Origin: Gloeocapsopsis dulcis
GTDB taxonomy: Bacteria; Cyanobacteriota; Cyanobacteriia; Cyanobacteriales; Chroococcidiopsidaceae
Assembly (NCBI RefSeq): GCF_032163395.1
Contig: NZ_CP119968.1
Span: 2,444,001 to 2,508,000 of the forward strand
Direction: 5' to 3'
DNA length: 64,000 bases
The translations under genes were made by a program, and so were the position numbers. The notes under the pieces were generated by a model. It did not search any database, had not been told where the DNA came from, and saw only the letters and a list, made by a program, of their open reading frames with translations. Below, piece by piece: positions 1 through 9,059 of the stretch (position 1 is the first letter of the stretch; each line of letters starts with the position of its first letter).

Positions 1-677
1 CACCATAGTTTAAGAGCATATGGAGGTTTTTCCCGAAAAATCTTTTTTAGATTTGGATTATTTGACAGCATCCTCGTTCTATTACGACGAGCCAATGAAT
101 GAGCTTGACCTTTCAACTCACTATACAAGTGAGGCGCAAGTTTCCATCTATTTTTAAATTCAATATCAGATTCAAATAATTTTCTAAATAACCCGTCAAG
201 CCAAAAATAACTATCAGCTTCGGTTCTATTTTTCCAGTATTCATCACATGCACTTTTCCATTTATTTATCATTAAAGAATCTTTTTCAGATGTAATTAAC
301 CAAATAGTTGAGCCGTTTTTGCAACTCATTCCGGCACCATGGCCGTGATACATCCATAAGCCAGCAGGTTTTACGGCTTCTTCTACCCATGTATTTAATG
401 GCTGCATACATAGCATAGTGGCATCAGCCCAAACACCACCATAATTTTTTAATAAGCTTAACCGAATAATATCAGCTTTATGTTGAGGACTTATTTTTTT
501 ATTTTTATCATATATATAGTCTATATCGTTAACATACTTATGAAGTTTGTCTAATGTAACATATTCAATATTCCATTCCGGATTATTTATTTCCCATGAT
601 TCTGCAACTTGTTCAACTAACCAAGGCACACTATTCCAACCTTGTAACCAAAGTAACCATATTGTTTTGTTTAACAT
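1..677 (-). CDS. Capsular polysaccharide synthesis glycosyltransferase, partial
   Basis: This reading frame starts with ATG at 677 and runs off the left edge of the window without a stop, giving about 225 residues. The N-terminus (MLNKTIWLLW) and the central GGVWADAT segment match the DXD-type sugar-transferase fold of the capsular polysaccharide synthesis family. In that family the Asp residues bind the metal and nucleotide sugar. It probably adds a sugar to the exopolysaccharide repeat unit on the cytoplasmic side. It is the last gene seen in a minus-strand run of polysaccharide genes, 58 bp downstream of the flippase gene. The stretch is AT-rich compared with its neighbours, as is common for exchangeable glycosyltransferase genes. 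The family call is from motif and context; donor and acceptor are unknown. Confidence 0.7.
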   Translation of the reverse strand, partial: MLNKTIWLLWLQGWNSVPWLVEQVAESWEINNPEWNIEYVTLDKLHKYVNDIDYIYDKNKKISPQHKADIIRLSLLKNYGGVWADATMLCMQPLNTWVEEAVKPAGLWMYHGHGAGMSCKNGSTIWLITSEKDSLMINKWKSACDEYWKNRTEADSYFWLDGLFRKLFESDIEFKNRWKLAPHLYSELKGQAHSLARRNRTRMLSNNPNLKKIFREKPPYALKLW

Positions 678-735
678 ATTACAAAAATCTGGAACTATAC
701 TTTTTAAATTGTAAATTGTCAAAATTGTAAGTAGT

Positions 736-1980
736 CTAATGCTTTAAAGATGTTTGAACTGCCAAATAACTAAATAGCAGAGTTAGCATCTGACAAATTA
801 GTACTGTTATCGCTACCGACACTACTCCCCATCTTACAGCTAGCAACAATGCCGAGGCGAAAATTATGGTGTAAATTACATTCCACTGCAATGTAAGTTT
901 AATCTTTCCTATTGCATTTAGTAGTTGGTAAGTTGCCAAAGTAAATGCTAGAGGAATTGCTGATAAACAGATAATTATTAAAATTGGAATAGCTGAGTTC
1001 CATTTTGAGCCGAATACAATTGGTACATACAGTGGCGCTAGGCTAGACTGCAGTAGCACTAAGGGCGCGATAATTATTACCGTGGTTTTAAGGCTACTAA
1101 AATAGCGTTCTCTAAGCTGCTTAACATTCTCTCGCACCTCACACAAGTAAGGAAACAAGGCTGAAATCATAGCATTAATGATATTTTGACTTATGCCTAA
1201 TCCAGCACTGAAGGCAAAAAAGTATACACCAAGAGCTTCAACACTTAAAAAACGCCCAACGATTAGGTAGTCTAAGTTTAGTCTAATTTTATCAAGCAAT
1301 TCAATGCCCAGCATACTGCTACCAAAGCTGGTAATATCTTGCCATTGCTGAAGCGTAAAAGCTTTTGGAGGTCGCCAAGAATGATTGCGATAAGTGATGA
1401 AAATCCACACTGGTGTAGATAAAATCATTGCCCAAACAATTGCCCATACTCCAAAACCTAACAAAGCAAGGCATATGATAATGAGATTACTAATAATTGA
1501 TTGAGTAGCAGCACATAATGCAATAATTTTGAGTCGATTTTCCCGTTGAACCAGGGCTGATTGCACCATAAATACAGGAAACATCAAATACATCAAGCTG
1601 AGAACACAAATGGGAAAAATGAGTTCGCGTTCTTCATAAAATAATGCAATCGGATAAGCTAGAATACACTGAATTATAACCAGTGCTATGCAAAGCAGCC
1701 AATTTAGCCAATAGGCAGTTTGGCATACTAATTCTAGTTGTCGTTCCTCAGCTTGGATAATCTTAGCACCAATTCCAGCTCTAAGGCTAAAGACATCTGC
1801 AAAGCCGTGAACAGTGTAAATAATAGCTACTAGCCCATAATCATGAGGGGCGAACAAGCGAGCAAGTGTAACTGTTGTACTGAGACGAAATATGCGATTT
1901 ACCAATTCAGCTATTCCAAGCCAACCGATGTTACGTGTGAACTGGCTTGTAAATCGATGTTTTAATTTAAGAAATATCAT
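736..1980 (-). CDS. Wzx-type polysaccharide flippase
   Basis: This is a 414-residue protein with about twelve hydrophobic segments and an N-terminal block (NIGWLGIAELVNRIFRL, then LARLFAPHDYG) typical of the polysaccharide transporter (PST/MATE-like) family. Such proteins flip undecaprenyl-linked repeat units across the inner membrane for Wzy-dependent polymerisation. The frame is open upstream to a TTG at 2013, but ATG at 1980 removes an unconvincing 11-residue extension and is preferred. It lies 49 bp downstream of a GT2 gene in the same direction and upstream of the capsule-type transferase, consistent with one exopolysaccharide operon. At 414 residues it is slightly short for the family, but no internal break is visible. 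Confidence 0.8.
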   Translation of the reverse strand: MIFLKLKHRFTSQFTRNIGWLGIAELVNRIFRLSTTVTLARLFAPHDYGLVAIIYTVHGFADVFSLRAGIGAKIIQAEERQLELVCQTAYWLNWLLCIALVIIQCILAYPIALFYEERELIFPICVLSLMYLMFPVFMVQSALVQRENRLKIIALCAATQSIISNLIIICLALLGFGVWAIVWAMILSTPVWIFITYRNHSWRPPKAFTLQQWQDITSFGSSMLGIELLDKIRLNLDYLIVGRFLSVEALGVYFFAFSAGLGISQNIINAMISALFPYLCEVRENVKQLRERYFSSLKTTVIIIAPLVLLQSSLAPLYVPIVFGSKWNSAIPILIIICLSAIPLAFTLATYQLLNAIGKIKLTLQWNVIYTIIFASALLLAVRWGVVSVAITVLICQMLTLLFSYLAVQTSLKH

Positions 1981-2029
1981 TCTAGACTTATTAGTCAAAT
2001 AAACTTTTAGCAAGATGAATCTGATAGTT

Positions 2030-3001
2030 CTAGCGGATTAAGAAAGGTCGACTAATATCTAAGATAGATTGGCGTAGAGAATACAGATGTTCTAGCAATT
2101 TTTGATATCTGTATGAACCAAGCAATTGCAGCAGTTTAATTGATAAATCTAGGCGAAGATATTCACCAGCATATTGTTGTTGAGAGACATAGGCAACAGC
2201 TTGCTTTTGAAAGTAAAGTGCCTGCTGGTAATCTCCATTTTTAGTTGCTAACCAACTTAAATAAAAATACAAAGAATTATAAGCTTGTTTTTTTAGGTAG
2301 AGCAAATCTTTTGGAACAGATTGAAAAGCTTTTTCAATTACTTTACAGGAAGATTTCCACATCAATAGATGAGATTTCGACAAACTGTTGGAGTTTGATC
2401 TATAGCGAACTAGTGGTTCTTTAATAACAGCAAAAGGATAATTTGCAGCAATTTTCAACCACATGTCCCAATCTTCCGCAGGAGACAACTCAGAATCGAA
2501 TAAACCAACTGTCTTAAAACAAGACTTACGGATTAAAGGTGTACTGCCGCAGCCAATAAAATTAAATTTAATTAGCTGCTGCCAAACCTCTCCTTCTGCA
2601 TGAGAGGTAACAAGACGACCAGTTGATTTTCCGTCTTGATTTGCCAATGCTGTCCAAGTATAAACCAAGCCTATTTCAAACCGCTCTTCTAAACAGCAAA
2701 CCTGTGTTTCTAATTTAGTTGGCTCCCAGAGATCGTCAGCATCTAAGAAAGCAAGATACTCTCCTTGCGCGTGGGTAATTCCTGTATTACGAGCAGATGC
2801 TACACCCTGATTAACTTGGTTGATTAATTTCAAGCGAGGATCGGCTAGGGAAGAAACATATTTTTCTGTTTCATCTAAACTGCCATCATTAACAACAATA
2901 ATTTCAAAATCTTGAAAAGTTTGTTTGAAAACACTTGCCAGAGTGGTTTGCAAATATGGCATTGCATTGTAAGCAGGAATAATTATGGTAACTTTTGACA
3001 T
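2030..3001 (-). CDS. GT2 family glycosyltransferase (copy A)
   Basis: This 323-residue GT-A fold enzyme has the classical family-2 N-terminus: VTIIIPAYNA near residue 4, VNDGS near 37, and a DXD-like FLDADD at about 84. A later AEDWD motif near 175 supplies the probable catalytic base region. It should transfer a sugar from a nucleotide donor to a lipid-linked or protein acceptor at the cytoplasmic face. It is a close paralogue of the gene just upstream (3249-4205), sharing the AQGEY-AFLDADDLWEPTKLE region and most of the C-terminal half. The two probably arose by tandem duplication. The start is the first ATG, which aligns with the paralogue's preferred start. Confidence 0.87.
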   Translation of the reverse strand: MSKVTIIIPAYNAMPYLQTTLASVFKQTFQDFEIIVVNDGSLDETEKYVSSLADPRLKLINQVNQGVASARNTGITHAQGEYLAFLDADDLWEPTKLETQVCCLEERFEIGLVYTWTALANQDGKSTGRLVTSHAEGEVWQQLIKFNFIGCGSTPLIRKSCFKTVGLFDSELSPAEDWDMWLKIAANYPFAVIKEPLVRYRSNSNSLSKSHLLMWKSSCKVIEKAFQSVPKDLLYLKKQAYNSLYFYLSWLATKNGDYQQALYFQKQAVAYVSQQQYAGEYLRLDLSIKLLQLLGSYRYQKLLEHLYSLRQSILDISRPFLIR

Positions 3002-3248
3002 CTTTCAAGTTTTCATTGTTAATTTTTCTGAAAAAACCAATATTTTAATATTTTTAAATAAATACTCCTTTACAACCAAAAATATGCAATTGACTCTGTA
3101 AAAAACTCTTTGATTAACCTATAACAGCGCAGGATAGCAATTATTAGCTTTGAATTGCTATCTAATTAAAGTAATTTATCCTTTAAAAATTAATTTTACT
3201 TGGTAGTTTTTTGTAACTTTGTCAACGGTTTCATAGTTTTAGAATTAT

Positions 3249-4205
3249 TTAGCTTAATGATAGATATCGGCGGAGCGAGTAGAATAGCGATCGCGTTTTT
3301 TCGTAATTATTGGGTTTGATTGATCGCATTAAAGTGATCGCCAAGCTTAGACGAATATATTCTTTAGAGAAGCGTAACCGAGGATAGTGGGCAATAGCTG
3401 CGGCGCGAAATTGAATTGCTAGTTCATAATCGTGCTCGCTACTTTGTAAAGCTTTCCAAGCTGAACAGAGATTTATATAACCATAGCTGCGTTTTTTTAA
3501 ATACAGTAGCTCTGGCGGTGCTGACTGGAATGCTTTCTCAATCACTATACGAAAAGCTTGCTCCATCACTTGCCAGTTTTTAGACATATTACTGGGATGC
3601 TGTCGATATTGCACCAACGGTTCTTTTACAACAGCAAAGGGATAACGAGAAGCAATGCGAATCCACATATCCCAATCTTCAGCAGAGCGTAAATTTCTGT
3701 CAAATACTCCGACAGTTTCAAAACAGCAGCGATGAACCATAGCCGCACTTCCGCATCCAACTACATTTTCCTCAATCAGCTTTTTCCATGTATCACCCTC
3801 AGCACAATATGCAAATACTCTTCCTATAGATTCACCCGTGCGATCAACCAAGGTCGACCAAGTATAAACCAGGCCTAGTGTTGGATTCTCTTCCAGCGAA
3901 TGTACTTGTTTTTCTAACTTGGTTGGCTCCCAAAGATCGTCAGCATCTAGAAATGCTATATATTCTCCTTGAGCATGAGTAATACCTGTATTACGGGCTC
4001 CAGATAAACCTTGGTTTACTTGCGAAATCAGTTTTATTCGCGGATCTACTAGTTGAGAAACCCACTGTGCAGTATAGTCTGAACTACCATCGTTAACAAT
4101 AAGTACTTCAAAATCAGTAAAAGTCTGCTGCAAAACACTCTCCACAGTTTCAGGGAGATAAGGCATGGCATTAAAGGCTGGAATAATAACAGAAACTTTA
4201 GGCAT
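3249..4205 (-). CDS. GT2 family glycosyltransferase (copy B)
   Basis: This is a family-2 glycosyltransferase of about 318 residues, paralogous to the gene downstream at 2030-3001. It shows VSVIIPAFNA near the start, VNDGSSD, FLDADD and SAEDWDMW. ATG at 4205 (MPKVSV) is chosen over a TTG at 4220 because it aligns with copy A. A 247-bp AT-rich spacer separates the copies, so the second may have its own promoter or be read through. Conservation is high in the nucleotide-binding half and lower in the C-terminal third (about residues 230-318), where acceptor specificity usually lies. The two may therefore add different residues or use different acceptors. Confidence 0.87.
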   Translation of the reverse strand: MPKVSVIIPAFNAMPYLPETVESVLQQTFTDFEVLIVNDGSSDYTAQWVSQLVDPRIKLISQVNQGLSGARNTGITHAQGEYIAFLDADDLWEPTKLEKQVHSLEENPTLGLVYTWSTLVDRTGESIGRVFAYCAEGDTWKKLIEENVVGCGSAAMVHRCCFETVGVFDRNLRSAEDWDMWIRIASRYPFAVVKEPLVQYRQHPSNMSKNWQVMEQAFRIVIEKAFQSAPPELLYLKKRSYGYINLCSAWKALQSSEHDYELAIQFRAAAIAHYPRLRFSKEYIRLSLAITLMRSIKPNNYEKTRSLFYSLRRYLSLS

Positions 4206-4317
4206 ACTGCCAAAACTCAAGTATATAAATAGGCAACGACAAAGAAATTAAATTTTTCCGACTACCCAAGAGCTTTTACATGTTAATTTCCTTATGGATA
4301 TTTCAGGGATTTTTACT

Positions 4318-5163
4318 TTATTTCTTTGCTACGAGTATTACTCCTAATAAAGCTTTAACTAGCAGTGTATCAGCTAGTTTTTTTCTTAACGAAGACGGCA
4401 TGACACAAAGAAACTCTTCTAAACCTTTAATCAAAAACAATGGAAATCTCAGATAAATTCCTTTACCACCAATGTAAGCCGTCATTTTTGAAAATCCAAC
4501 TGAAGCAAAGAGGCTAGATAAATCAGTGTGAGTATACTCCTTTAAATGAAATCCTGTGGCGACTTCATCAAAGTACTTAGAAACATCATGTGGCCCAGTC
4601 AGGCGATTTGGTGTAATACAAATATAAACACCACCTGGAGCAAGCAATTTATAAATACTACGAAGTTGGTCAAAGGCATCTTCAGGATGTAAATGTTCCA
4701 TCAGCTGATTACTATAAGCAACAGTTACCGTATTTGCAGTTACAGGAATAGTGCAGCCATCATAAATTATTAGCTCGAAGTTTTGGGGAAGAATTGAGTT
4801 TTTAGTGATTTCTTGAGATACATCAACTGCATAAACTTTTTTTACCCGCTTAGCTACTTCAAGTGATAACATACAATCTCCAGGTCCCACTTCTAAGAAA
4901 GTGGAATCATCGCGCAAATATTTAACTATCAATCGCATCTTTCGATCTACTTCTTTAGCAGAAGCTTTACAATCAGCCTTGCGAATTAGTTGGGGATGAT
5001 GCGGAACTTGCTTAAACAACTGGTCATAAAGGACAGTATATAAGTGTTGTCTATCCTCTCTATTAGAATTTAGCAATTTACTTGCTAACTCTTTCTCTAT
5101 TTCGTAGTGTTTTTTAACTTGTTCAAATGTTCTACTTTCATCTTTCTGCATTCTGACGGACAT
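4318..5163 (-). CDS. Class I SAM-dependent methyltransferase
   Basis: This 281-residue protein has a Rossmann-type methyltransferase core: motif I is FLEVGPGDC (about residues 93-101), followed by VYAVDVS and the motif IV region with SNQLMEHLHPED. The start ATG at 5163 is preceded by an AAGGAG ribosome site. The gene lies between the polymerase and GT2 genes in the exopolysaccharide run, so it may methylate a sugar or terminate chain growth, as methyltransferases do in some ABC-type O-antigen systems. This role is inferred from position. The hydrophobic C-terminus (residues about 235-281) could associate with the membrane. Confidence 0.8.
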   Translation of the reverse strand: MSVRMQKDESRTFEQVKKHYEIEKELASKLLNSNREDRQHLYTVLYDQLFKQVPHHPQLIRKADCKASAKEVDRKMRLIVKYLRDDSTFLEVGPGDCMLSLEVAKRVKKVYAVDVSQEITKNSILPQNFELIIYDGCTIPVTANTVTVAYSNQLMEHLHPEDAFDQLRSIYKLLAPGGVYICITPNRLTGPHDVSKYFDEVATGFHLKEYTHTDLSSLFASVGFSKMTAYIGGKGIYLRFPLFLIKGLEEFLCVMPSSLRKKLADTLLVKALLGVILVAKK

Positions 5164-5182
5164 AAAATCTCCTTTTTTTCTT

Positions 5183-6661
5183 TTAACGAGTCGTTAAACG
5201 TGAAACACTTGCGCTCGGCATAGAACGAGCTGATGAGGACTGCAGCTTGTTCCAGTTCCAGCCTGCAACTGCAAACAAGGTCCACCAATAGAAGTAAAGA
5301 GTAGTGTGACTCCAAACATTGTCAGTACACATTCCTATAAGGGTAGCCAGAAAAACAGCCAACAAAATCAAACACAGGTAGTGCTGAGCGCTTCCACGAT
5401 TTGTGGACTGGAGTAACTGAACAAGACGCGTAACTTGAGCGCCGAGAAAGACGATAAAAGCTACTAAACCGACAATTCCCTCTTCTACCAAAGCCCGGAT
5501 GTAATCGTTGTGAGGATAATTATTAAAGATACTTATATAAGAACTTGTTGCCAAACCGTAACCAAAAATTGGATGCTGTTGCCAGGACTTAAGCAGAAAA
5601 GTCCATTGGGCAATTCGCCAGTTAAAACTATTGTTGTCTCTTTGTGCTAGAAGAATTGCCCGTGATACGTCAATATCTGGATTAAGTAACGGTGTGTTAG
5701 CGATTGAACTGAGGCGTTCTCGCCCAAACTCTGAACTAGCGAACAACCCGATAACTAATGCAAACAAAATTAACCCACCAACTAAGTTGAGCAAGTTCAT
5801 TCGGGGAACCAGCAACACTAACATAAATGTGGCAAGCATTAATAAGCTAATTAATGTCTTAGTGCTTACTAAGAAAAAAGCAATTAAACCTAGTAAAAGA
5901 AACCAGAACCAGTGGCGATTAGCTTGATTTAGTTTCCAGTAGGTTAAGCCAACGAATAGCAGCAGGAATGTAGCAAAGCTGTTTGGGTGACCGAGAGTCC
6001 CGTTGAGGCGAGAGCCTGCTTCAAAGGGAAGTGAAGCAGTTGCGTCTCCTCCATACACCAGTATGGAAGGAAGAAGCTTAGGTGGTACTATCATTTGGAC
6101 TAACGCTACTGTAAGCGGTAAGACAAGACCGAAGAATAGCGCCAAGATAATTTTTTCAGGATGAACTCGATCCTTAAGCTGCATCACTAGTAAGTACACT
6201 ATTAACCAGGAAAACAGGCGAACCCACTCCCGCAGGCTATCGGGCAAAAGTGAGCTATCCATTCCTAGTCCACCCAAAGGCAGGAGGATAAGCCATAAGC
6301 CCTGTAGCGCTACCCAGCCAGCGAAGAACCACCAAAAGCGATCAGTATGCACAGTCCGGTGCGTTAGCAACTGTACAGTCACATAGAGCAAAGTTAAGGC
6401 ATCAACTCCAATGGCAAATGCCGCTGGTATCTGCTGAGCAGAGAAAACATCAAGAGAACTGCGTAGAATCAGCAAACCCAATACTGCTCGCTCGAAGTCT
6501 GCAAAAAAGTAGACAACCGCTACTACTGCACCTATAGCTAAGCCCAAGTAAAGCGGTTGAGCGCCTGCGAGAAATCCTGCAACTATACCTACTACCACAC
6601 CTCCGATACTGACCCAGAACGCCAAACGTGAGGCAGGCAGCTTGGGTTTACTGATCAACAT
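5183..6661 (-). CDS. Wzy-type polysaccharide polymerase / O-antigen ligase family
   Basis: This 492-residue membrane protein has roughly twelve hydrophobic segments. The family signature lies between residues about 345 and 400: a large loop with FNWRIAQWTFLLKSWQQHP, then IFGYGL and NYPHNDYIRALVEEGIVG. The PHNDY/H-containing loop is characteristic of O-antigen ligase/Wzy family proteins that polymerise or transfer undecaprenyl-linked glycans at the periplasmic face. The start overlaps the end of the upstream Wzc-like gene by 14 bp, which indicates translational coupling. Regulator, polymerase and flippase in one transcription unit is the standard layout of Wzx/Wzy-dependent exopolysaccharide synthesis. 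Polymerase is preferred over ligase because of this context. Confidence 0.82.
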   Translation of the reverse strand: MLISKPKLPASRLAFWVSIGGVVVGIVAGFLAGAQPLYLGLAIGAVVAVVYFFADFERAVLGLLILRSSLDVFSAQQIPAAFAIGVDALTLLYVTVQLLTHRTVHTDRFWWFFAGWVALQGLWLILLPLGGLGMDSSLLPDSLREWVRLFSWLIVYLLVMQLKDRVHPEKIILALFFGLVLPLTVALVQMIVPPKLLPSILVYGGDATASLPFEAGSRLNGTLGHPNSFATFLLLFVGLTYWKLNQANRHWFWFLLLGLIAFFLVSTKTLISLLMLATFMLVLLVPRMNLLNLVGGLILFALVIGLFASSEFGRERLSSIANTPLLNPDIDVSRAILLAQRDNNSFNWRIAQWTFLLKSWQQHPIFGYGLATSSYISIFNNYPHNDYIRALVEEGIVGLVAFIVFLGAQVTRLVQLLQSTNRGSAQHYLCLILLAVFLATLIGMCTDNVWSHTTLYFYWWTLFAVAGWNWNKLQSSSARSMPSASVSRLTTR

Positions 6662-8807
6662 TTTTTAATACTCTTCGCTCGTCATTTTGGTGTTCTAGGG
6701 GCTGATAATCCTTGACCGGATAGCGGTAGTATTTTTCTGTCTGTGAATTCATCCCATTTACAGTAATTCCTAAAATAGGTACTTGGTTATCGCTTAAGTC
6801 GGAAACTGCTTGCACCAGCGTGTTTTTTTGTGTGAAATTTGGGCGTGTAACCAGGAGTAAACCATCGCTGTTGTGACTTAAAGCGATCGCGTCAACAGAA
6901 CTTGTAACTGGCGGAGTATCTATAATAACTAAGTCATATTGGGCAGCAGCTTCAGCCAGCAAAGTCCGCATTCGGGCTGAATCTGAAAACCGTGAGGGAT
7001 AAGCGTGTGGTTTACCACAACCTAATACCCAGAGATTGTTGATGCTTGTCTGTTGTACTGCTTTAGCAAGGGTAGCACGACCATCGATCGCATCTATCAG
7101 CCCTGGTCGAGCAGCTAAGTTAAATAGTTTTTGTTGTGTAGGGCAGTGCAAGTCTGTATCAATAATTAATGTTCGACGAGATGACATTGCTGCTACGGCG
7201 GCTAGGTGTGAAGCAACTACAGACTTTCCCTCTCCAGACTGGGTGCTACTGACAACGACTACTTGTAGGTGTTTATTGCTGCGAAATTGTATTGTCCAGA
7301 GGAGTTTCCGATAAGGCTCAACTAAGCCCGAATTATTCAGAAATTTGGAGTTCTCCACATTCAGCGAAGAGTCGGGTAGTACGGGCAACATCCCAATCAC
7401 GGGTAGCTTTACCAGCTTGCCAACTTCAGTAGCATTATGTAGCGTGCCATCTAGAAAATCTAGCAGCAGTACAACGCCAACTGCCAGAAACAGACCAGCC
7501 ACGCCAGCTATTATCAGCACAACTGGTTTATTAGGCCAATTAGGGTTTATGGGTGGTGAAGCCGTGTCGATAATGCTGATATTACTAGCTAGTTGAACCT
7601 CAGCAATCCGCGCTTCTTCCAGTTTTTTTTGCAACAAATCGACAGAGGCGGCAATGTCTTGGCGCTGGCGAGTCAAGGCGCTAAGTGCTTGCTCTTTAGC
7701 TGGAAGTCGATTAACGCGAGCCTGCAATTGTGCTTTGGCATCGCGCACTTGAGCTAGTTTAACTTCAAGTCCTGCACTCTCAATCTCGCTTAGGATGAGT
7801 TTTGTCGCCAGATCTTGGCTAACCGGATCGGATGCTATGTCGGCAGGACGGTTAGTTAAATTGTTCTGAGGCGACAGTTTAGACAGGTTTTGAGTGTACA
7901 GGGCGCGGGTAGCGTCCCGCTGTTCGATTAGCTTAATTAGAGTTGGATTGTTGTCTGTAAAGCGCTTACGAGCGATCGCTACTTGCGACTCCAGGTCTGC
8001 CAACTTAGCACGTAATTGCTTGAGTTCTTCATCTTGACCGGCGCGCACCATTGCGTAGGCGTTTTCGAGCGTGTCAGCGTCTGTTGTTTGTTGCAGCGAT
8101 TTGTTACGCACCTTTGCATCTTGCAGTTGAGTGGACAAGGCCAGTTCTTGCCGGTCTAAATCTGCTAGACTTGTGACTAAATTTTGTGTTTGAGCGCTAT
8201 CATTACCTTCAGAATCAGAGATAGAGACAATACCTTGGGATTGTTTATATTGTGCGATCGCCGCTTCAGCAGAGGCAAGTTGCGATCGCTTTTTAGGCAG
8301 TTCAGTTTCCAAAAATTCTCGTGCTGAGCGAGCTTGAGAGCGAATTGCTTCGGCATTTTCCTTCACTATTGCTCCTGCAACTGCATTAAGCACGCTAGAA
8401 GTCAATAAAGGATTTTGACTTTTATAGCTTATTTGCAAAATGTTAGTAGCGGGAATAGTGGTAACTTGCAAGTCTTCTTTGAGTGTTTCAGTTTTAGGAA
8501 CATCTTTTACTCCCTTCAGGGAAACTTGAGTTACGGCTTGTACTAAAACTCGTTCGGAGCGAGCTAATTCTGCTTGAGTCGCAATTGGGTTAGATTCCCC
8601 TATTTCAGATAGTTGAGTGAGATCGCGACCAATGTCAGAAACGCTTAACTGCTTGTCGCTTAGCATAACTCGCACTGACGTTTCATACTTGGGTGGTGTG
8701 ACAACCAGGTAGGCAAGCGAACCGCAAATAACAGAGACAAAGGTAGCTATAGCAGGCCAGTGATTCCGCTTAAAGACTGATGTTAGGGAAGATATGCTTT
8801 CGTGCAT
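6648..8807 (-). CDS. Wzc-like chain-length regulator fused to BY-type tyrosine kinase
   Basis: This protein of about 719 residues combines an N-terminal Wzz domain (one membrane segment near residue 20, a long coiled coil at about 160-400, and a second segment near 430) with a cytoplasmic bacterial tyrosine kinase domain. The kinase shows Walker A SGEGKS, Walker A' LIIDTDLHCP and Walker B LVIIDTPP. The C-terminal tail carries clustered tyrosines (EKYYRYPVKDY), the usual autophosphorylation site. It controls polymer length and export with Wzy and an outer-membrane exporter; no exporter gene is visible here. ATG at 8807 is preferred to the adjacent GTG. It is upstream of and overlaps the polymerase gene. 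A 252-bp spacer separates it from the GT4 genes. Confidence 0.9.
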   Translation of the reverse strand: MHESISSLTSVFKRNHWPAIATFVSVICGSLAYLVVTPPKYETSVRVMLSDKQLSVSDIGRDLTQLSEIGESNPIATQAELARSERVLVQAVTQVSLKGVKDVPKTETLKEDLQVTTIPATNILQISYKSQNPLLTSSVLNAVAGAIVKENAEAIRSQARSAREFLETELPKKRSQLASAEAAIAQYKQSQGIVSISDSEGNDSAQTQNLVTSLADLDRQELALSTQLQDAKVRNKSLQQTTDADTLENAYAMVRAGQDEELKQLRAKLADLESQVAIARKRFTDNNPTLIKLIEQRDATRALYTQNLSKLSPQNNLTNRPADIASDPVSQDLATKLILSEIESAGLEVKLAQVRDAKAQLQARVNRLPAKEQALSALTRQRQDIAASVDLLQKKLEEARIAEVQLASNISIIDTASPPINPNWPNKPVVLIIAGVAGLFLAVGVVLLLDFLDGTLHNATEVGKLVKLPVIGMLPVLPDSSLNVENSKFLNNSGLVEPYRKLLWTIQFRSNKHLQVVVVSSTQSGEGKSVVASHLAAVAAMSSRRTLIIDTDLHCPTQQKLFNLAARPGLIDAIDGRATLAKAVQQTSINNLWVLGCGKPHAYPSRFSDSARMRTLLAEAAAQYDLVIIDTPPVTSSVDAIALSHNSDGLLLVTRPNFTQKNTLVQAVSDLSDNQVPILGITVNGMNSQTEKYYRYPVKDYQPLEHQNDERRVLKNVDQ

Positions 8808-9059
8808 CACTCATAACCTTTATATACCAAAACCAGAAGAAAATACTGAGTTAACTGAAAGAAAGCCTGGCTGTGCAATTAACTTATCAAAACAAATCAA
8901 TTTTGGCGATCGCGCCTGCTAAATACGATCTACCACTAGAGACTTGGAACACGTCACATTAATAACTGAGTCTTTATAGTAATGTAATTTTTTTAACATA
9001 AAATATCTTATGGGTATGTTTCTTGGAATCATCTTTGGACTTTGAAATAAAAGCATTGA

